A stretch of DNA of 64,000 nucleotides, taken from assembly GCA_019638795.1 (NCBI GenBank), contig JAHBTB010000001.1:124001-188000 (forward strand), read 5' to 3'. This stretch comes from Fimbriimonadaceae bacterium. GTDB lineage: Bacteria; Armatimonadota; Fimbriimonadia; Fimbriimonadales; Fimbriimonadaceae. The position numbers and the translations under genes are program-made. This document shows positions 26,814 to 34,850 of the stretch, piece by piece (position 1 is the first letter of the stretch; every line of letters starts with the position of its first letter). Below the pieces are notes generated by a model. That model was not told where the DNA came from, made no database searches, and saw only the letters and a program-made list of their open reading frames with translations.

Positions 26814-29258
26814 ATGACGAAGTCGCTTGGGATCTTCCTGCTCCTCATCTGGGCTGCGGCGACGTCGGCCACGACCGTGAGGTTTTGGGCTGTCACCGGC
26901 AGTGCCGACGACGCCGCGATGTACCGGCGTCTGGCCGCCGCCTACGAGAAACGGACCGGCGTGCATGTGGAGGTGACTCCCCTGGCATGGGGAAACTTCC
27001 AAAGCAAGTACTTCACCGCCATGGCGGCGGGCATGCCACCCGACGTCGGGGCGACCAACCTGGGGGGCCCGTTCGACTACGGCACCGTCGGCGGTCTGGT
27101 GGACCTGCGCCAAGAGTTCCCCGCCGAGTGCCGCGACCTGGAGCGACGGTTCAACCCACGGCTGATGCCGCTGTTCTCGGTGGGCGACCACCTCTACGGT
27201 GTGCCGGCCGACCTGAGCACCGTCGTCCTCGTATACCGCAAGGACATCTTCGCCCGGCTTGGTCTGGCCGCTCCGCAGACGTGGAGCCAACTTGAGCGGA
27301 CGATCATGGCCTTGGAAGGGGCCGGCTACCGGACGTACTTCAACTTCACCGCTGGGGCCCAGTGGGCCCTCTACATGTACACGATGCCGTACGGCGTCCA
27401 GGGCGTCGAACAACGTCCCGACGGGAGCGGCAAGCTCAACTGGCGCGAACCGGCGTACCAAAAGGGCGTCATGCAGGCCCTGAAGTTCTGGTCGTTGCGC
27501 GATTCACCGGGCAAGGATTTGGGGAGCCGGTTCACGGGGTTGTTCCGCAGTGACAAGCCTGGCGAGGCGGTGCCCCTGCTGATCGACCTGCCCCAGGTCA
27601 ACGGCATGAAGCAACTGGCGCCGGAGGTGGCCGACAAGATCGGGGTCGCCCCGTGGCCGAAGGCCGACGACGGCCAACCCTACTCGGTCGTCGGCGGGAT
27701 CACCTATGTCGTCTTCCGCAAGGGAAAGGAACACAAGGCCGCCTTTGATTGGCTGAAGTACCTGTGCAGCGACGAAGGCCAGCAGGCCGTCGTCCTGGAC
27801 CGCATGTCCCGCAAGACCGGAGGCGAGCTGACGATTTCGGCGCTGAAGGACATGTACGGGCCCCAAGCCGAGTCCTTCTGGGCCCAACCCGCCTTCGACC
27901 CCGTGAGAGACATGCAGAAGGTCATCGCGGCGGCCTACCCCTCGTTCGGGACGACCGCCTCGGTCCAAGGCAACACCGAGGCCGGCCGCATCGAGCAGAA
28001 CCTGCTCGACGAGATGCAGTCGTACATCGTCGACCAAGTCAGCAAGGAAGCCGAGAAACTCGGGTTGACCCGGTCGACGCTTCACCGGGCCTGGGGTCAG
28101 GGCCGCCACTTGGACGTCCGTGAGGCGATCGTCCAGCGGGCCACCCAGGAACTCAAGCGGAAATATGACGTTGCCGCCCCCAAGGCCGAACAGCAGCTCC
28201 AAGAGGCCGCCGCGCGCCAAGCCCGCCGGACGCAGACGGTGCTCCGCGACCTAGACAAGTACGAGAAGGCCCCCAACATCATGGACGGGATCAAGGGCGG
28301 CCTCCTCGCGGCGTCCGTCGGCCTGACCGCCCTGGTGCTCCTCCACCCCCGGTTACGCAAGTACCGGCTGAGCTACCTCTACGTCGCCGTACCCTTGGCG
28401 TTGGCGGTGGTCTTTGTCTTTGTGCCCGCCCTGACCGCCCTCTACATCTCGTTCACCGAATACCACCCGGTCCTGCCCCTGAGCACAGCCATGCCGGTGG
28501 GGCTCCGCAACTACACCGACATCTTCCGGTCGGGGGAGATGCAGGCGGCCTTGTCCCGCACGCTTGTGTACGCCGTGGGCACCGTGCCGCTCGGCCTTGT
28601 CCTCTCCTTGGGGTGCGCCCTGTTGCTGAACAGTGTCAAGCGGGGCACGAACTTTTGGCGGTTCATTTACTTCTCGCCAATGGTGACGAGCGGTGTCTCC
28701 ATCGCCCTCATCTTCGCCCAGCTCTTCATGTTCGGCAAAGAAGGGTGGTTGAACGCCCTGCTCCTTAACCTCCACCTGGTGCGCGAGCCGGTGCAGTTCC
28801 TCCAGAGCGAGCACAACTTCCTGAACAGCGTCATGGCCCTGGCGGTGTGGCAAGGGATCGCGTTCTCGACGATCGTCTTCCTGGCCGGTCTCCAGCAGAT
28901 ACCGGACCAACTCTTCGAGGCGGCCGAGATCGACGGTGCGGGGGCGGGGGACAAGCTACGCCACGTCGTTCTGCCCGGGGTGCGGCCCCAGACCGCGTTC
29001 CTGTCCATCCTGGGGGTGATCGGCGGGTTCCAGGTCTTCGACACGATTTTTCTCCTCGCCGGCAAGAGCGGTGACGCCGGCGCCCGCTTCGGCCCGAACG
29101 ACAGCGGCATGACCGTCGTGCCCCTGATCTATCACCTGGGGTTCGAGAACATGCAGATGGGCGTCTCGTCGGCGGCGGCCTACGTCCTGTTCGCCGTCGT
29201 CCTGCTCTTGACCTTTGTCCAATGGCGATTCTTCAGCGCCCCGGGGAGGCAATCATGA
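26814..29258 (+). CDS. Sugar ABC transporter: binding protein fused to MalF-type permease
   Basis: This 814-residue protein joins two parts that are normally separate. Residues about 20-420 are a family 1 solute-binding protein (TTVRFWAVTGSADDAAMYRR, then AMAAGMPPDVGAT and GDHLYGVPADLSTVVLVYRK). After a charged helical linker, a TM helix (about 495-508, LLAASVGLTALVLL) leads back into the cytoplasm. Then comes a MalF-type permease, from YLYVAVPLALAVVFVFVPAL, with the EAA loop FEAAEIDGAGAGDKLRHVVL (about 700). The topology is consistent: binding protein outside, linker helix inward, then permease. The MalG partner overlaps by ATGA. No ATPase is in the window, so a shared MsiK-type subunit is likely. 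Confidence 0.88.
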   Translation: MTKSLGIFLLLIWAAATSATTVRFWAVTGSADDAAMYRRLAAAYEKRTGVHVEVTPLAWGNFQSKYFTAMAAGMPPDVGATNLGGPFDYGTVGGLVDLRQEFPAECRDLERRFNPRLMPLFSVGDHLYGVPADLSTVVLVYRKDIFARLGLAAPQTWSQLERTIMALEGAGYRTYFNFTAGAQWALYMYTMPYGVQGVEQRPDGSGKLNWREPAYQKGVMQALKFWSLRDSPGKDLGSRFTGLFRSDKPGEAVPLLIDLPQVNGMKQLAPEVADKIGVAPWPKADDGQPYSVVGGITYVVFRKGKEHKAAFDWLKYLCSDEGQQAVVLDRMSRKTGGELTISALKDMYGPQAESFWAQPAFDPVRDMQKVIAAAYPSFGTTASVQGNTEAGRIEQNLLDEMQSYIVDQVSKEAEKLGLTRSTLHRAWGQGRHLDVREAIVQRATQELKRKYDVAAPKAEQQLQEAAARQARRTQTVLRDLDKYEKAPNIMDGIKGGLLAASVGLTALVLLHPRLRKYRLSYLYVAVPLALAVVFVFVPALTALYISFTEYHPVLPLSTAMPVGLRNYTDIFRSGEMQAALSRTLVYAVGTVPLGLVLSLGCALLLNSVKRGTNFWRFIYFSPMVTSGVSIALIFAQLFMFGKEGWLNALLLNLHLVREPVQFLQSEHNFLNSVMALAVWQGIAFSTIVFLAGLQQIPDQLFEAAEIDGAGAGDKLRHVVLPGVRPQTAFLSILGVIGGFQVFDTIFLLAGKSGDAGARFGPNDSGMTVVPLIYHLGFENMQMGVSSAAAYVLFAVVLLLTFVQWRFFSAPGRQS

Positions 29259-30073
29259 AGCTGGGCACCCTTGTCCGGTGGGTGTTGCTCGTCTTGGGCG
29301 GACTTGTCCTTGCGACGCCCTTCTACTACATGGTCGTCATGTCGCTCCGGCCGGACAAGGAGTTGGCCCAGACCGGCTTGAACTTGGCCGTCAGCCACCC
29401 TTCCCTCCAGCCGTACAGCGACCTCTTTGACGCGGGTGTCATTCTGCAGGCGACGTGGAACTCGGTGGTCGTCGGCCTGTCCGTCACGTTGGGGACCATG
29501 TTCTTTTGCACCCTCGCCGGCTATGCCTTTGAAAAGCACCGGTTCCCCGGGCGGAACGCCCTCCTGATCGTCCTGCTCTCGACGATGATGGTGCCCGGCG
29601 CGGTGTTGATGGTGCCCGGGTTCCTCTTGCTGCGCGACTTCGGCTGGCTCGACACCTTTCTGCCGCTGGTGGTCCCCGGGGTCGCGGGCGCGTTCGGCGT
29701 TTTTTTGAGCAAGCAGTTCATGGCCAGTGTCCCGGACAGCCTGCTGGAGAGCGCGCGCCTCGAAGGCGCCCACGACTTCCGCGTCTACTGGTCCATCGTC
29801 CTTCCCCTCTCCAAACCCTTGCTCGCCACCCTCGGCATCCTGACCTTCCTTGGGTCGTGGAACAGCTTGGTCGGCCCGTTGATCGTCTTGCTCGACGAAA
29901 AGAAGTTCACCCTTCCCCTCGCCGTGGCCATGCTGCAGGGCCGGTTCCCGGGCAAGGAGAACATCCAAATGGCCGGGGCGGTCGTCTCCATCGTGCCAGT
30001 CTTGGTCCTGTTCATGCTCTTCCAGCGGCAAATTGTGGCCAGCCTCGCCAGTTCTGGTCTGAAGGAGGGATAG
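29255..30073 (+). CDS. Sugar ABC transporter permease, MalG type
   Basis: The ATG at 29255 overlaps the previous stop and has a GGGGAGG ribosome-binding site 6 nt upstream; the in-frame ATG at 29222 is less likely. The 272-residue protein has six TM helices and the EAA loop LLESARLEGAHDFRVYWSIV, followed by LPLSKPLLATLGILTFLGSW, typical of CUT1 MalG/LacG/UgpE proteins. It forms the channel with the fused binding-protein/permease. An AGGAGG lies at its 3' end and probably serves the next gene. Confidence 0.93.
   Translation: MKLGTLVRWVLLVLGGLVLATPFYYMVVMSLRPDKELAQTGLNLAVSHPSLQPYSDLFDAGVILQATWNSVVVGLSVTLGTMFFCTLAGYAFEKHRFPGRNALLIVLLSTMMVPGAVLMVPGFLLLRDFGWLDTFLPLVVPGVAGAFGVFLSKQFMASVPDSLLESARLEGAHDFRVYWSIVLPLSKPLLATLGILTFLGSWNSLVGPLIVLLDEKKFTLPLAVAMLQGRFPGKENIQMAGAVVSIVPVLVLFMLFQRQIVASLASSGLKEG
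30063..30068 (+). promoter_or_regulatory. Strong Shine-Dalgarno for the MFS gene
   Basis: AGGAGG overlaps the end of the malG-type gene. Counting 9 nt on gives the ACG at 30078, in frame with the MFS protein; no ATG, GTG or TTG lies in that frame until 30189. Confidence 0.55.
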
Positions 30074-30077
30074 GGCG

Positions 30078-31373
30078 ACGCGCGGCCCGGTCGGGTTCCC
30101 GTCCTTCGACCATGCCGGGCGTGCGCTCCGGCATCGGAACTTTCGCCTGTACTTTTTTGGCCAGGGACTGTCGCTCATCGGCAACTGGGTGACCCGGCTG
30201 GCCACCGGGTGGCTGGTCTATGAACTGACGGGTTCGCCCCTGATGCTCGGCGTGGTCAGCTTCTCGGGGCAGATCGTCACCTTTGTCCTCGGACCGGTCG
30301 CGGCGGCCTGGATGGAGCGGTTTGAGCGGCGGAGGTTCCTGGTCTGGACGCAAGCCGCGTCAATGGTCCAGTCACTGACCCTGGCCTACGTGACTTTGAC
30401 CCATGTCGTCACCTACCACCAGGTGATCGCCCTCACCGTGTTCCAGGGGGTCGTCAACGCCTTCGACATGCCCGGACGGCAGTCCTTTCTCGTGCAAATG
30501 GTGGATGACCGAGAGGACTTGGGCAACGCCATCGCGATCAACTCTTCGATGGTCAACGCCGCGAGGTTGGTCGGGCCCGCGATCGCGGGGCTGACGATCA
30601 GCCTGGTCGGCACGGGGATGTGCTTCTTTATCGACGGGGTCAGCTACCTTGCCGTGATCGTCTCGCTCCTGATGATGGACCTGCCCGCCCACCGGCCTCC
30701 GGCGGCGGGCGTGCAGTTGATGCACCAGCTCCGCGAAGGATGGCAATACATCAGCACCTTCCGCCCCATGCGCGTGATCTTGCTCAACTTGGCGGCGACG
30801 AGCTTTCTCGGGATCAGCTACTCCGTCCTTCTGCCGATCATCGCCGGTGACGTCATGCACGGTGGGGCGTCGACCCTGGCCTGGCTGACAGGGGCGTCGG
30901 GCGTCGGCGCCCTGGTCTCGGCCCTTTCCTTGGTCCTCCGCAAGTCAGTCGTGGGGCTGACCCACATCCTGAACGTCGCGGCGGGCCTGCTCGGGGTGGG
31001 CATGGTCGTCCTCGGGCTCTCCCACGCCATGTGGCTCTCGATGCTCGCCCTGGTCTTCACCGGGTTCGGGTTCATCCAGGTGGCGTCGGCCACCAACACG
31101 ATCATCCAGACCCTGGCGCCCGAAGACATGCGCACCCGCGTGATGGGATATTTCACCATGGCGTTTTTTGGCTCGGCTCCGGTCGGCAGCCTGCTGGCCG
31201 GGGCGGCCGCCCACCAGTTCGGCACGATGCCGACCTTGGTCGGGGCCGGCCTGGGTTGCCTGGCGACGACGGTCGTCTTCACCCTGGCGTTGCCCAAGGT
31301 CAGGGCGGACATGCGGCCCGTGTACCAAGAGTTGGGCCTGATCCCCGCACCAGAGCCCGACGCCACCCAATGA
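30078..31373 (+). CDS. MFS transporter (EntS/MFS_3 type), non-standard start suspected
   Basis: The frame encodes a twelve-helix MFS protein of the enterobactin-exporter-like group (IVTFVLGPVAAAWMERFERR, NAIAINSSMVNAARLVGPAI, RVMGYFTMAFFGSAPVG). The family's conserved start of TM1 is present as ALRHRNFRLYFFGQGLSLIG, but this lies before the first standard start codon (GTG 30189). Codons from 30063 to 30188 contain no ATG, GTG or TTG. The AGGAGG at 30063-30068 is ideally placed for the ACG at 30078. I therefore place the start there as an inference; a base error creating a lost start is the main alternative. Expected function: drug or siderophore-like efflux. It follows the ABC transporter closely. 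Confidence 0.8.
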   Translation, partial: TRGPVGFPSFDHAGRALRHRNFRLYFFGQGLSLIGNWVTRLATGWLVYELTGSPLMLGVVSFSGQIVTFVLGPVAAAWMERFERRRFLVWTQAASMVQSLTLAYVTLTHVVTYHQVIALTVFQGVVNAFDMPGRQSFLVQMVDDREDLGNAIAINSSMVNAARLVGPAIAGLTISLVGTGMCFFIDGVSYLAVIVSLLMMDLPAHRPPAAGVQLMHQLREGWQYISTFRPMRVILLNLAATSFLGISYSVLLPIIAGDVMHGGASTLAWLTGASGVGALVSALSLVLRKSVVGLTHILNVAAGLLGVGMVVLGLSHAMWLSMLALVFTGFGFIQVASATNTIIQTLAPEDMRTRVMGYFTMAFFGSAPVGSLLAGAAAHQFGTMPTLVGAGLGCLATTVVFTLALPKVRADMRPVYQELGLIPAPEPDATQ

Positions 31374-31396
31374 CGGGTGTCCGCACTCCCAGGCGA

Positions 31397-31402
31397 GATA
31401 CT
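31397..31402 (+). promoter_or_regulatory. -10 box, leaderless arrangement
   Basis: GATACT ends 6 nt before the ATG of the DUF1080 gene at 31409. Confidence 0.45.
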
Positions 31403-31408
31403 CGCATA

Positions 31409-32176
31409 ATGGGTGAAGTGAAGTCGAGAACCCCAGTCCGAACCGTCGTCGCCAGTCTGTGCGCGGGCTTGGCCGCGGCGCTTGTCGCCCAGTCCCAACA
31501 ACAAGCCTCCAGACCTCAAGACACCGAGGTCTGGACTCCGGTCCCTCCCGTCGTGACCCCTGGTGAGGCGGGCGCCCCGCCGTCGGACGCCACAGTCCTG
31601 ATCGGCCGCGACGGCCTAGGAGCCTGGCACGACTCCAAGGGTGGCGAGGCCAAGTGGGACTTCGCTGACGGGGTCGCCACCGTCAAGCAGGGGGCCGGCG
31701 ACATCGTGACCAAGGCGTCCTTCGGCAGTTGCCAGGTGCACCTGGAGTGGCGGACGCCCGCGGTGGTCAAGGGCGACGGCCAGGGCCGCGGCAACAGCGG
31801 GCTCTTCTTCATGGACCAGTACGAGTTGCAGATCTTGGACAGCTACGAGAACAAGACCTACGTGAACGGCCAGGCCGCCAGTATCTACAAGCAGTACGCC
31901 CCGCTGGTCAACGCGAGCAAGAAACCGGGCGAATGGCAGACTTACGACGCGGTCTTCCACGCCCCCGCCTTCGGGGCCGACGGCAAGGTCCAGAAGCCGG
32001 CGTCGATCACCGTCCTCCACAACGGGGTCTTGGTGCTCGACAACGTGCAGATCAAGGGCGAGACGGTCTACAGCGGCCGGCCCGAATACCACGCCCACCC
32101 GCCCCAGATGCCTTTCCACATCCAGAACCATGGCAATCCGGTCAGCTTCCGCAACATGTGGGTGCGTGAGCTCTGA
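31409..32176 (+). CDS. Secreted DUF1080 (3-keto-disaccharide hydrolase fold) protein
   Basis: The 255-residue product starts with a signal peptide (RTVVASLCAGLAAALVAQSQ), then a Pro-rich stretch and a laminin-G-like DUF1080 domain: LIGRDGLGAWHDSKGGEAKW, VHLEWRTP, GNSGLFFMDQYELQILDSYE. The related 3-keto-disaccharide hydrolases act on oxidised sugars, and the fold is close to concanavalin-type lectins and GH16. Start 31409 is chosen for the signal peptide and the GATACT box. It converges with the GH97 gene, with only 3 nt between the stops. Confidence 0.85.
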   Translation: MGEVKSRTPVRTVVASLCAGLAAALVAQSQQQASRPQDTEVWTPVPPVVTPGEAGAPPSDATVLIGRDGLGAWHDSKGGEAKWDFADGVATVKQGAGDIVTKASFGSCQVHLEWRTPAVVKGDGQGRGNSGLFFMDQYELQILDSYENKTYVNGQAASIYKQYAPLVNASKKPGEWQTYDAVFHAPAFGADGKVQKPASITVLHNGVLVLDNVQIKGETVYSGRPEYHAHPPQMPFHIQNHGNPVSFRNMWVREL

Positions 32177-32179
32177 CCT

Positions 32180-34105
32180 TCACCCGGACACAAAGGCGAC
32201 GAACCCGCCGTCGGCGGCCATCGTGACAGGGACCGTTCCCCCGGCCGCGACCTTGACCTGCTCGGTCCGAACCCCGTTCGGGCCCGCGCCCGGCGTCAGG
32301 TCGTCCAGCCACAAGGTCGCAAAGTGGTCCCGTGGCGGCAGAAAGGTCAACGGCACCTCGACCGTGCGGGACGGCCCCGCCGACATTCCCGCCACCCACC
32401 ATTCCTTCCCCTTTCGCCTGGCGGTCACGAGAAGCTTGCCTGGCTCGCCCATCAGAACCCGGGTCTCGTCCCAGTAGGTGGGGACGGCCTTCAGGACCTC
32501 GAATCCTGGCTGGCCCCGGTAGGCGTCGGGATAGTCCGCGACCATCGGGTTGGGGTTGTCGAAGCACACATAGCTGGCGAGCATGGCCGCCCGTGTCCCC
32601 AGGACTTCTGGGGCGACAAACTTGGCCTTGAAATCTTTCGGTGACACCGCACGGAACCCGCCGGAATGGAAGTCCATCGGCCCGGCGACCATGCGCGTGA
32701 ACACCGTCTTGAGCACATGGGAGGGCGTGACCAGGTCGCTCCACTTCATGTACTCCTGGTTGAGAGCCCCCTCGTGGTTCATGAGGTTCGGGAACGTCCG
32801 TTGGAGACCGGTCGGTTTCCAGACGCCGTGGAAATGCACCAGGATATGGTGCTTGGCGGCGGCACGGAGGACATGCTCGGCGAACTCGACCGTTTCTTGG
32901 TCGTCATGGTCCAGAAAGTCCACCATCAGTCCTGCCCATCCGAGCCTTTCAAACTCGGCGAAGGCTTGGTCCACATGGCCTCGTAGCGCGCCGCTGTGCA
33001 CCCAAGTCCAAAGGCGGACACCCTTGGACTCGGCGTACCGCCTGATCTCCTTCAGGTCCAGGTCGTCGCGGACCCGCGTGACGTCGGTGCTCGGGCCGGG
33101 CACGACACCCTTGTTGTACTGGTGGTACCAAGGGGTGTCGTCATTGTCGGCGATGGTGCTGTGGTAGCGGACGCCGTTCTCGGCGGCAAAGTCGATGTAC
33201 TTCTTCTGCGCTTGCAGGCTGAAAATCGGCGGCTCCGGCCTGCCGTCGTCGACGACGTTGCCGTTCCACCACGGCCACGTCATCTTGCCAGGCTTGATCC
33301 ATCCGGTGCCCCCCGTCTCGTTGGGGTCGGCCAAGCAGTAGATTGTGTTGCTTTCAAGGAGCTTTCCGGCCCGGTCTCCGACAAGGACGACCCGCCATGG
33401 CGTCCGGACCGGGCCGTCGACGACGACCTTGGTGCCGTCGGGCCGAGGGGTGAGGTCGCTGACGACCTGGTCCCCGGCCATACGCAGTCCCATCCCGGCA
33501 TAGCGGCGGAGGTTGGCCTCGGTGACCGCGACGGTCGCCCCGTCAAACTGGAGGGTCAAGGGAGTGTCCAACAGGGCCCCTGCCTTGACTTTGTCGAAAG
33601 GCACGGCGTCGACCGTGTGCTCATGGCTCGTCCGGTAGCTCTCAAGGTACTGGACGAAGGCGGTCGGGTTGCCGACGGGCCGGAACGAAGTCCCCTCGTC
33701 GATGACCACGGTCCGGGGTGAGTTCCTCAGGCCGCCGACTTCGTACCGAACGGCGACGGCGTCGTCATAGACCCGGAAGACAATCTCGACCTTACGGCGG
33801 GACGACGATTCCAGAGTCAACCGCCGTTCGGCGTATGAGTCCATGGCGTGGTCGGCCCGGCCAAACAACACGGCGACCCGCCGGTCCACTCGGCGCACCG
33901 ACTCCTTGACGACCCTGGCACCGTCGAGGACGTCGCCGTCACCCGCCAAGGTAAGGCTGAGCCGGTTGCCGGTGAAGAGTGGCCGCCCGTCATAGGAGAC
34001 CGACCAAGTAGGCAAAGACGTCTCAAGCCTCAGACGGCGGTCGGGCGATTCGGTGGCGCTCACCACCCGCCCTGCCAGGACCACACACAAAGCGGCGACG
34101 GACAC
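32180..34105 (-). CDS. Glycoside hydrolase family 97 (alpha-glucosidase/alpha-galactosidase type)
   Basis: This 641-residue secreted protein starts with GTG 34105 and a hydrophobic signal. It has the GH97 N-terminal beta-sandwich (SPDRRLRLETSLPTWSVSYD; FRPVGNPTAFVQYLESYR) and the TIM barrel with GLMVDFLDHDDQETVEF and ILVHFHGVWKPTGLQRTFPN, then NHEGALNQEYMKW. The Asp in VDFLDHDDQE is where the retaining GH97 members keep their nucleophile, so a retaining mechanism is likely; this is inferred. GH97 acts on alpha-linked glucose or galactose, usually with Ca2+. Confidence 0.93.
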   Translation of the reverse strand: MSVAALCVVLAGRVVSATESPDRRLRLETSLPTWSVSYDGRPLFTGNRLSLTLAGDGDVLDGARVVKESVRRVDRRVAVLFGRADHAMDSYAERRLTLESSSRRKVEIVFRVYDDAVAVRYEVGGLRNSPRTVVIDEGTSFRPVGNPTAFVQYLESYRTSHEHTVDAVPFDKVKAGALLDTPLTLQFDGATVAVTEANLRRYAGMGLRMAGDQVVSDLTPRPDGTKVVVDGPVRTPWRVVLVGDRAGKLLESNTIYCLADPNETGGTGWIKPGKMTWPWWNGNVVDDGRPEPPIFSLQAQKKYIDFAAENGVRYHSTIADNDDTPWYHQYNKGVVPGPSTDVTRVRDDLDLKEIRRYAESKGVRLWTWVHSGALRGHVDQAFAEFERLGWAGLMVDFLDHDDQETVEFAEHVLRAAAKHHILVHFHGVWKPTGLQRTFPNLMNHEGALNQEYMKWSDLVTPSHVLKTVFTRMVAGPMDFHSGGFRAVSPKDFKAKFVAPEVLGTRAAMLASYVCFDNPNPMVADYPDAYRGQPGFEVLKAVPTYWDETRVLMGEPGKLLVTARRKGKEWWVAGMSAGPSRTVEVPLTFLPPRDHFATLWLDDLTPGAGPNGVRTEQVKVAAGGTVPVTMAADGGFVAFVSG

Positions 34106-34111
34106 GGGAAC

Positions 34112-34117
34112 AGTATC
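34112..34117 (-). promoter_or_regulatory. -10 box, leaderless arrangement
   Basis: GATACT on the minus strand ends 6 nt before the GTG of the GH97 gene at 34105. Confidence 0.45.
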
Positions 34118-34139
34118 GCCCGGAACGCCCGGTCCGGTG

Positions 34140-34805
34140 TCACGGGCCGACGATGACTTTGCCCTTCAGCTCGTCCCAGGTCGCGGTGACCTCGATCGCA
34201 CCCTCGGCATAGCTCCCCATCTCGTAGGGGTCGAACCGCCAGGTGAGCCCCTCGTCAGTGATGTAGAACTTGTCGGCCTGCTCGCGGGTGAGGTGGGTGA
34301 CCGCCCCCGACTGGACCTCAGTCGCTCCTTTCTCTTTGAGTTTGGGGATCACGATCCCTGACGCGAAGGCTTCGGGCACCATCCGGACCCGCATGATGTC
34401 GGCCAGGTGGATGCGCTTGACCTTGCCGTCGACCCGCTGGTAGTTGAAGGTCTCGGAATCGTGGTTGGGGTGTGCCCCGCCCGTATAGAAGTGGCACTGC
34501 ACGAGGAACGAGAGGAGGTTCTCCCGTCGAAGCTTGGGCTCCACACTCCAGTCCGCCGTGTACTCGTGCTCGGGCTTGGCGTCCAACTGGTTGAATTCGT
34601 GCTTGAAGGCCCCGACACGCTTCTGGGCCGCCGCCTTGAGGCCCGCCGTCGCGACTTTGCCGATCGAACTCGTGTAGACCGGATAGCTTGCGGTGATTTG
34701 GTACCACCCTGCCTTGACGGACTGGACCTTGCCTAGGCCGTCGACCACCATGGCGCTGGCCAGGACACAAGAAAAGGCGACACCTACGGTCGTGAGTGCT
34801 CTCAT
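34140..34805 (-). CDS. Secreted DUF3298/RsiV-like protein
   Basis: The 221-residue protein has a signal peptide (ALTTVGVAFSCVLASAMVV) and a DUF4163/DUF3298-type body: YQITASYPVYTSS, then LSFLVQCHFYTGGAHPNHDS, FNYQRVDGK and a C-terminal YITDEGLTWRFDPYEMGSYA stretch. The same domains occur in the anti-sigma factor RsiV, where they bind lysozyme, and in many lipoprotein-like proteins. No TM anchor or sigma-binding part is seen, so an anti-sigma role is not supported. Confidence 0.8.
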   Translation of the reverse strand: MRALTTVGVAFSCVLASAMVVDGLGKVQSVKAGWYQITASYPVYTSSIGKVATAGLKAAAQKRVGAFKHEFNQLDAKPEHEYTADWSVEPKLRRENLLSFLVQCHFYTGGAHPNHDSETFNYQRVDGKVKRIHLADIMRVRMVPEAFASGIVIPKLKEKGATEVQSGAVTHLTREQADKFYITDEGLTWRFDPYEMGSYAEGAIEVTATWDELKGKVIVGP

Positions 34806-34811
34806 GCCCCC

Positions 34812-34817
34812 ATTATG
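34812..34817 (-). promoter_or_regulatory. -10 box, leaderless arrangement
   Basis: CATAAT on the minus strand ends 6 nt before the ATG at 34805. Confidence 0.5.
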
Positions 34818-34850
34818 GAGCGCGGAGGGTCCCCGTGAGAATGCCTGGCC

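Noticed and set aside
30112-30192. Short frame from ATG 30112
   Set aside because: It is out of frame with the MFS protein and ends after 26 codons without similarity to anything.
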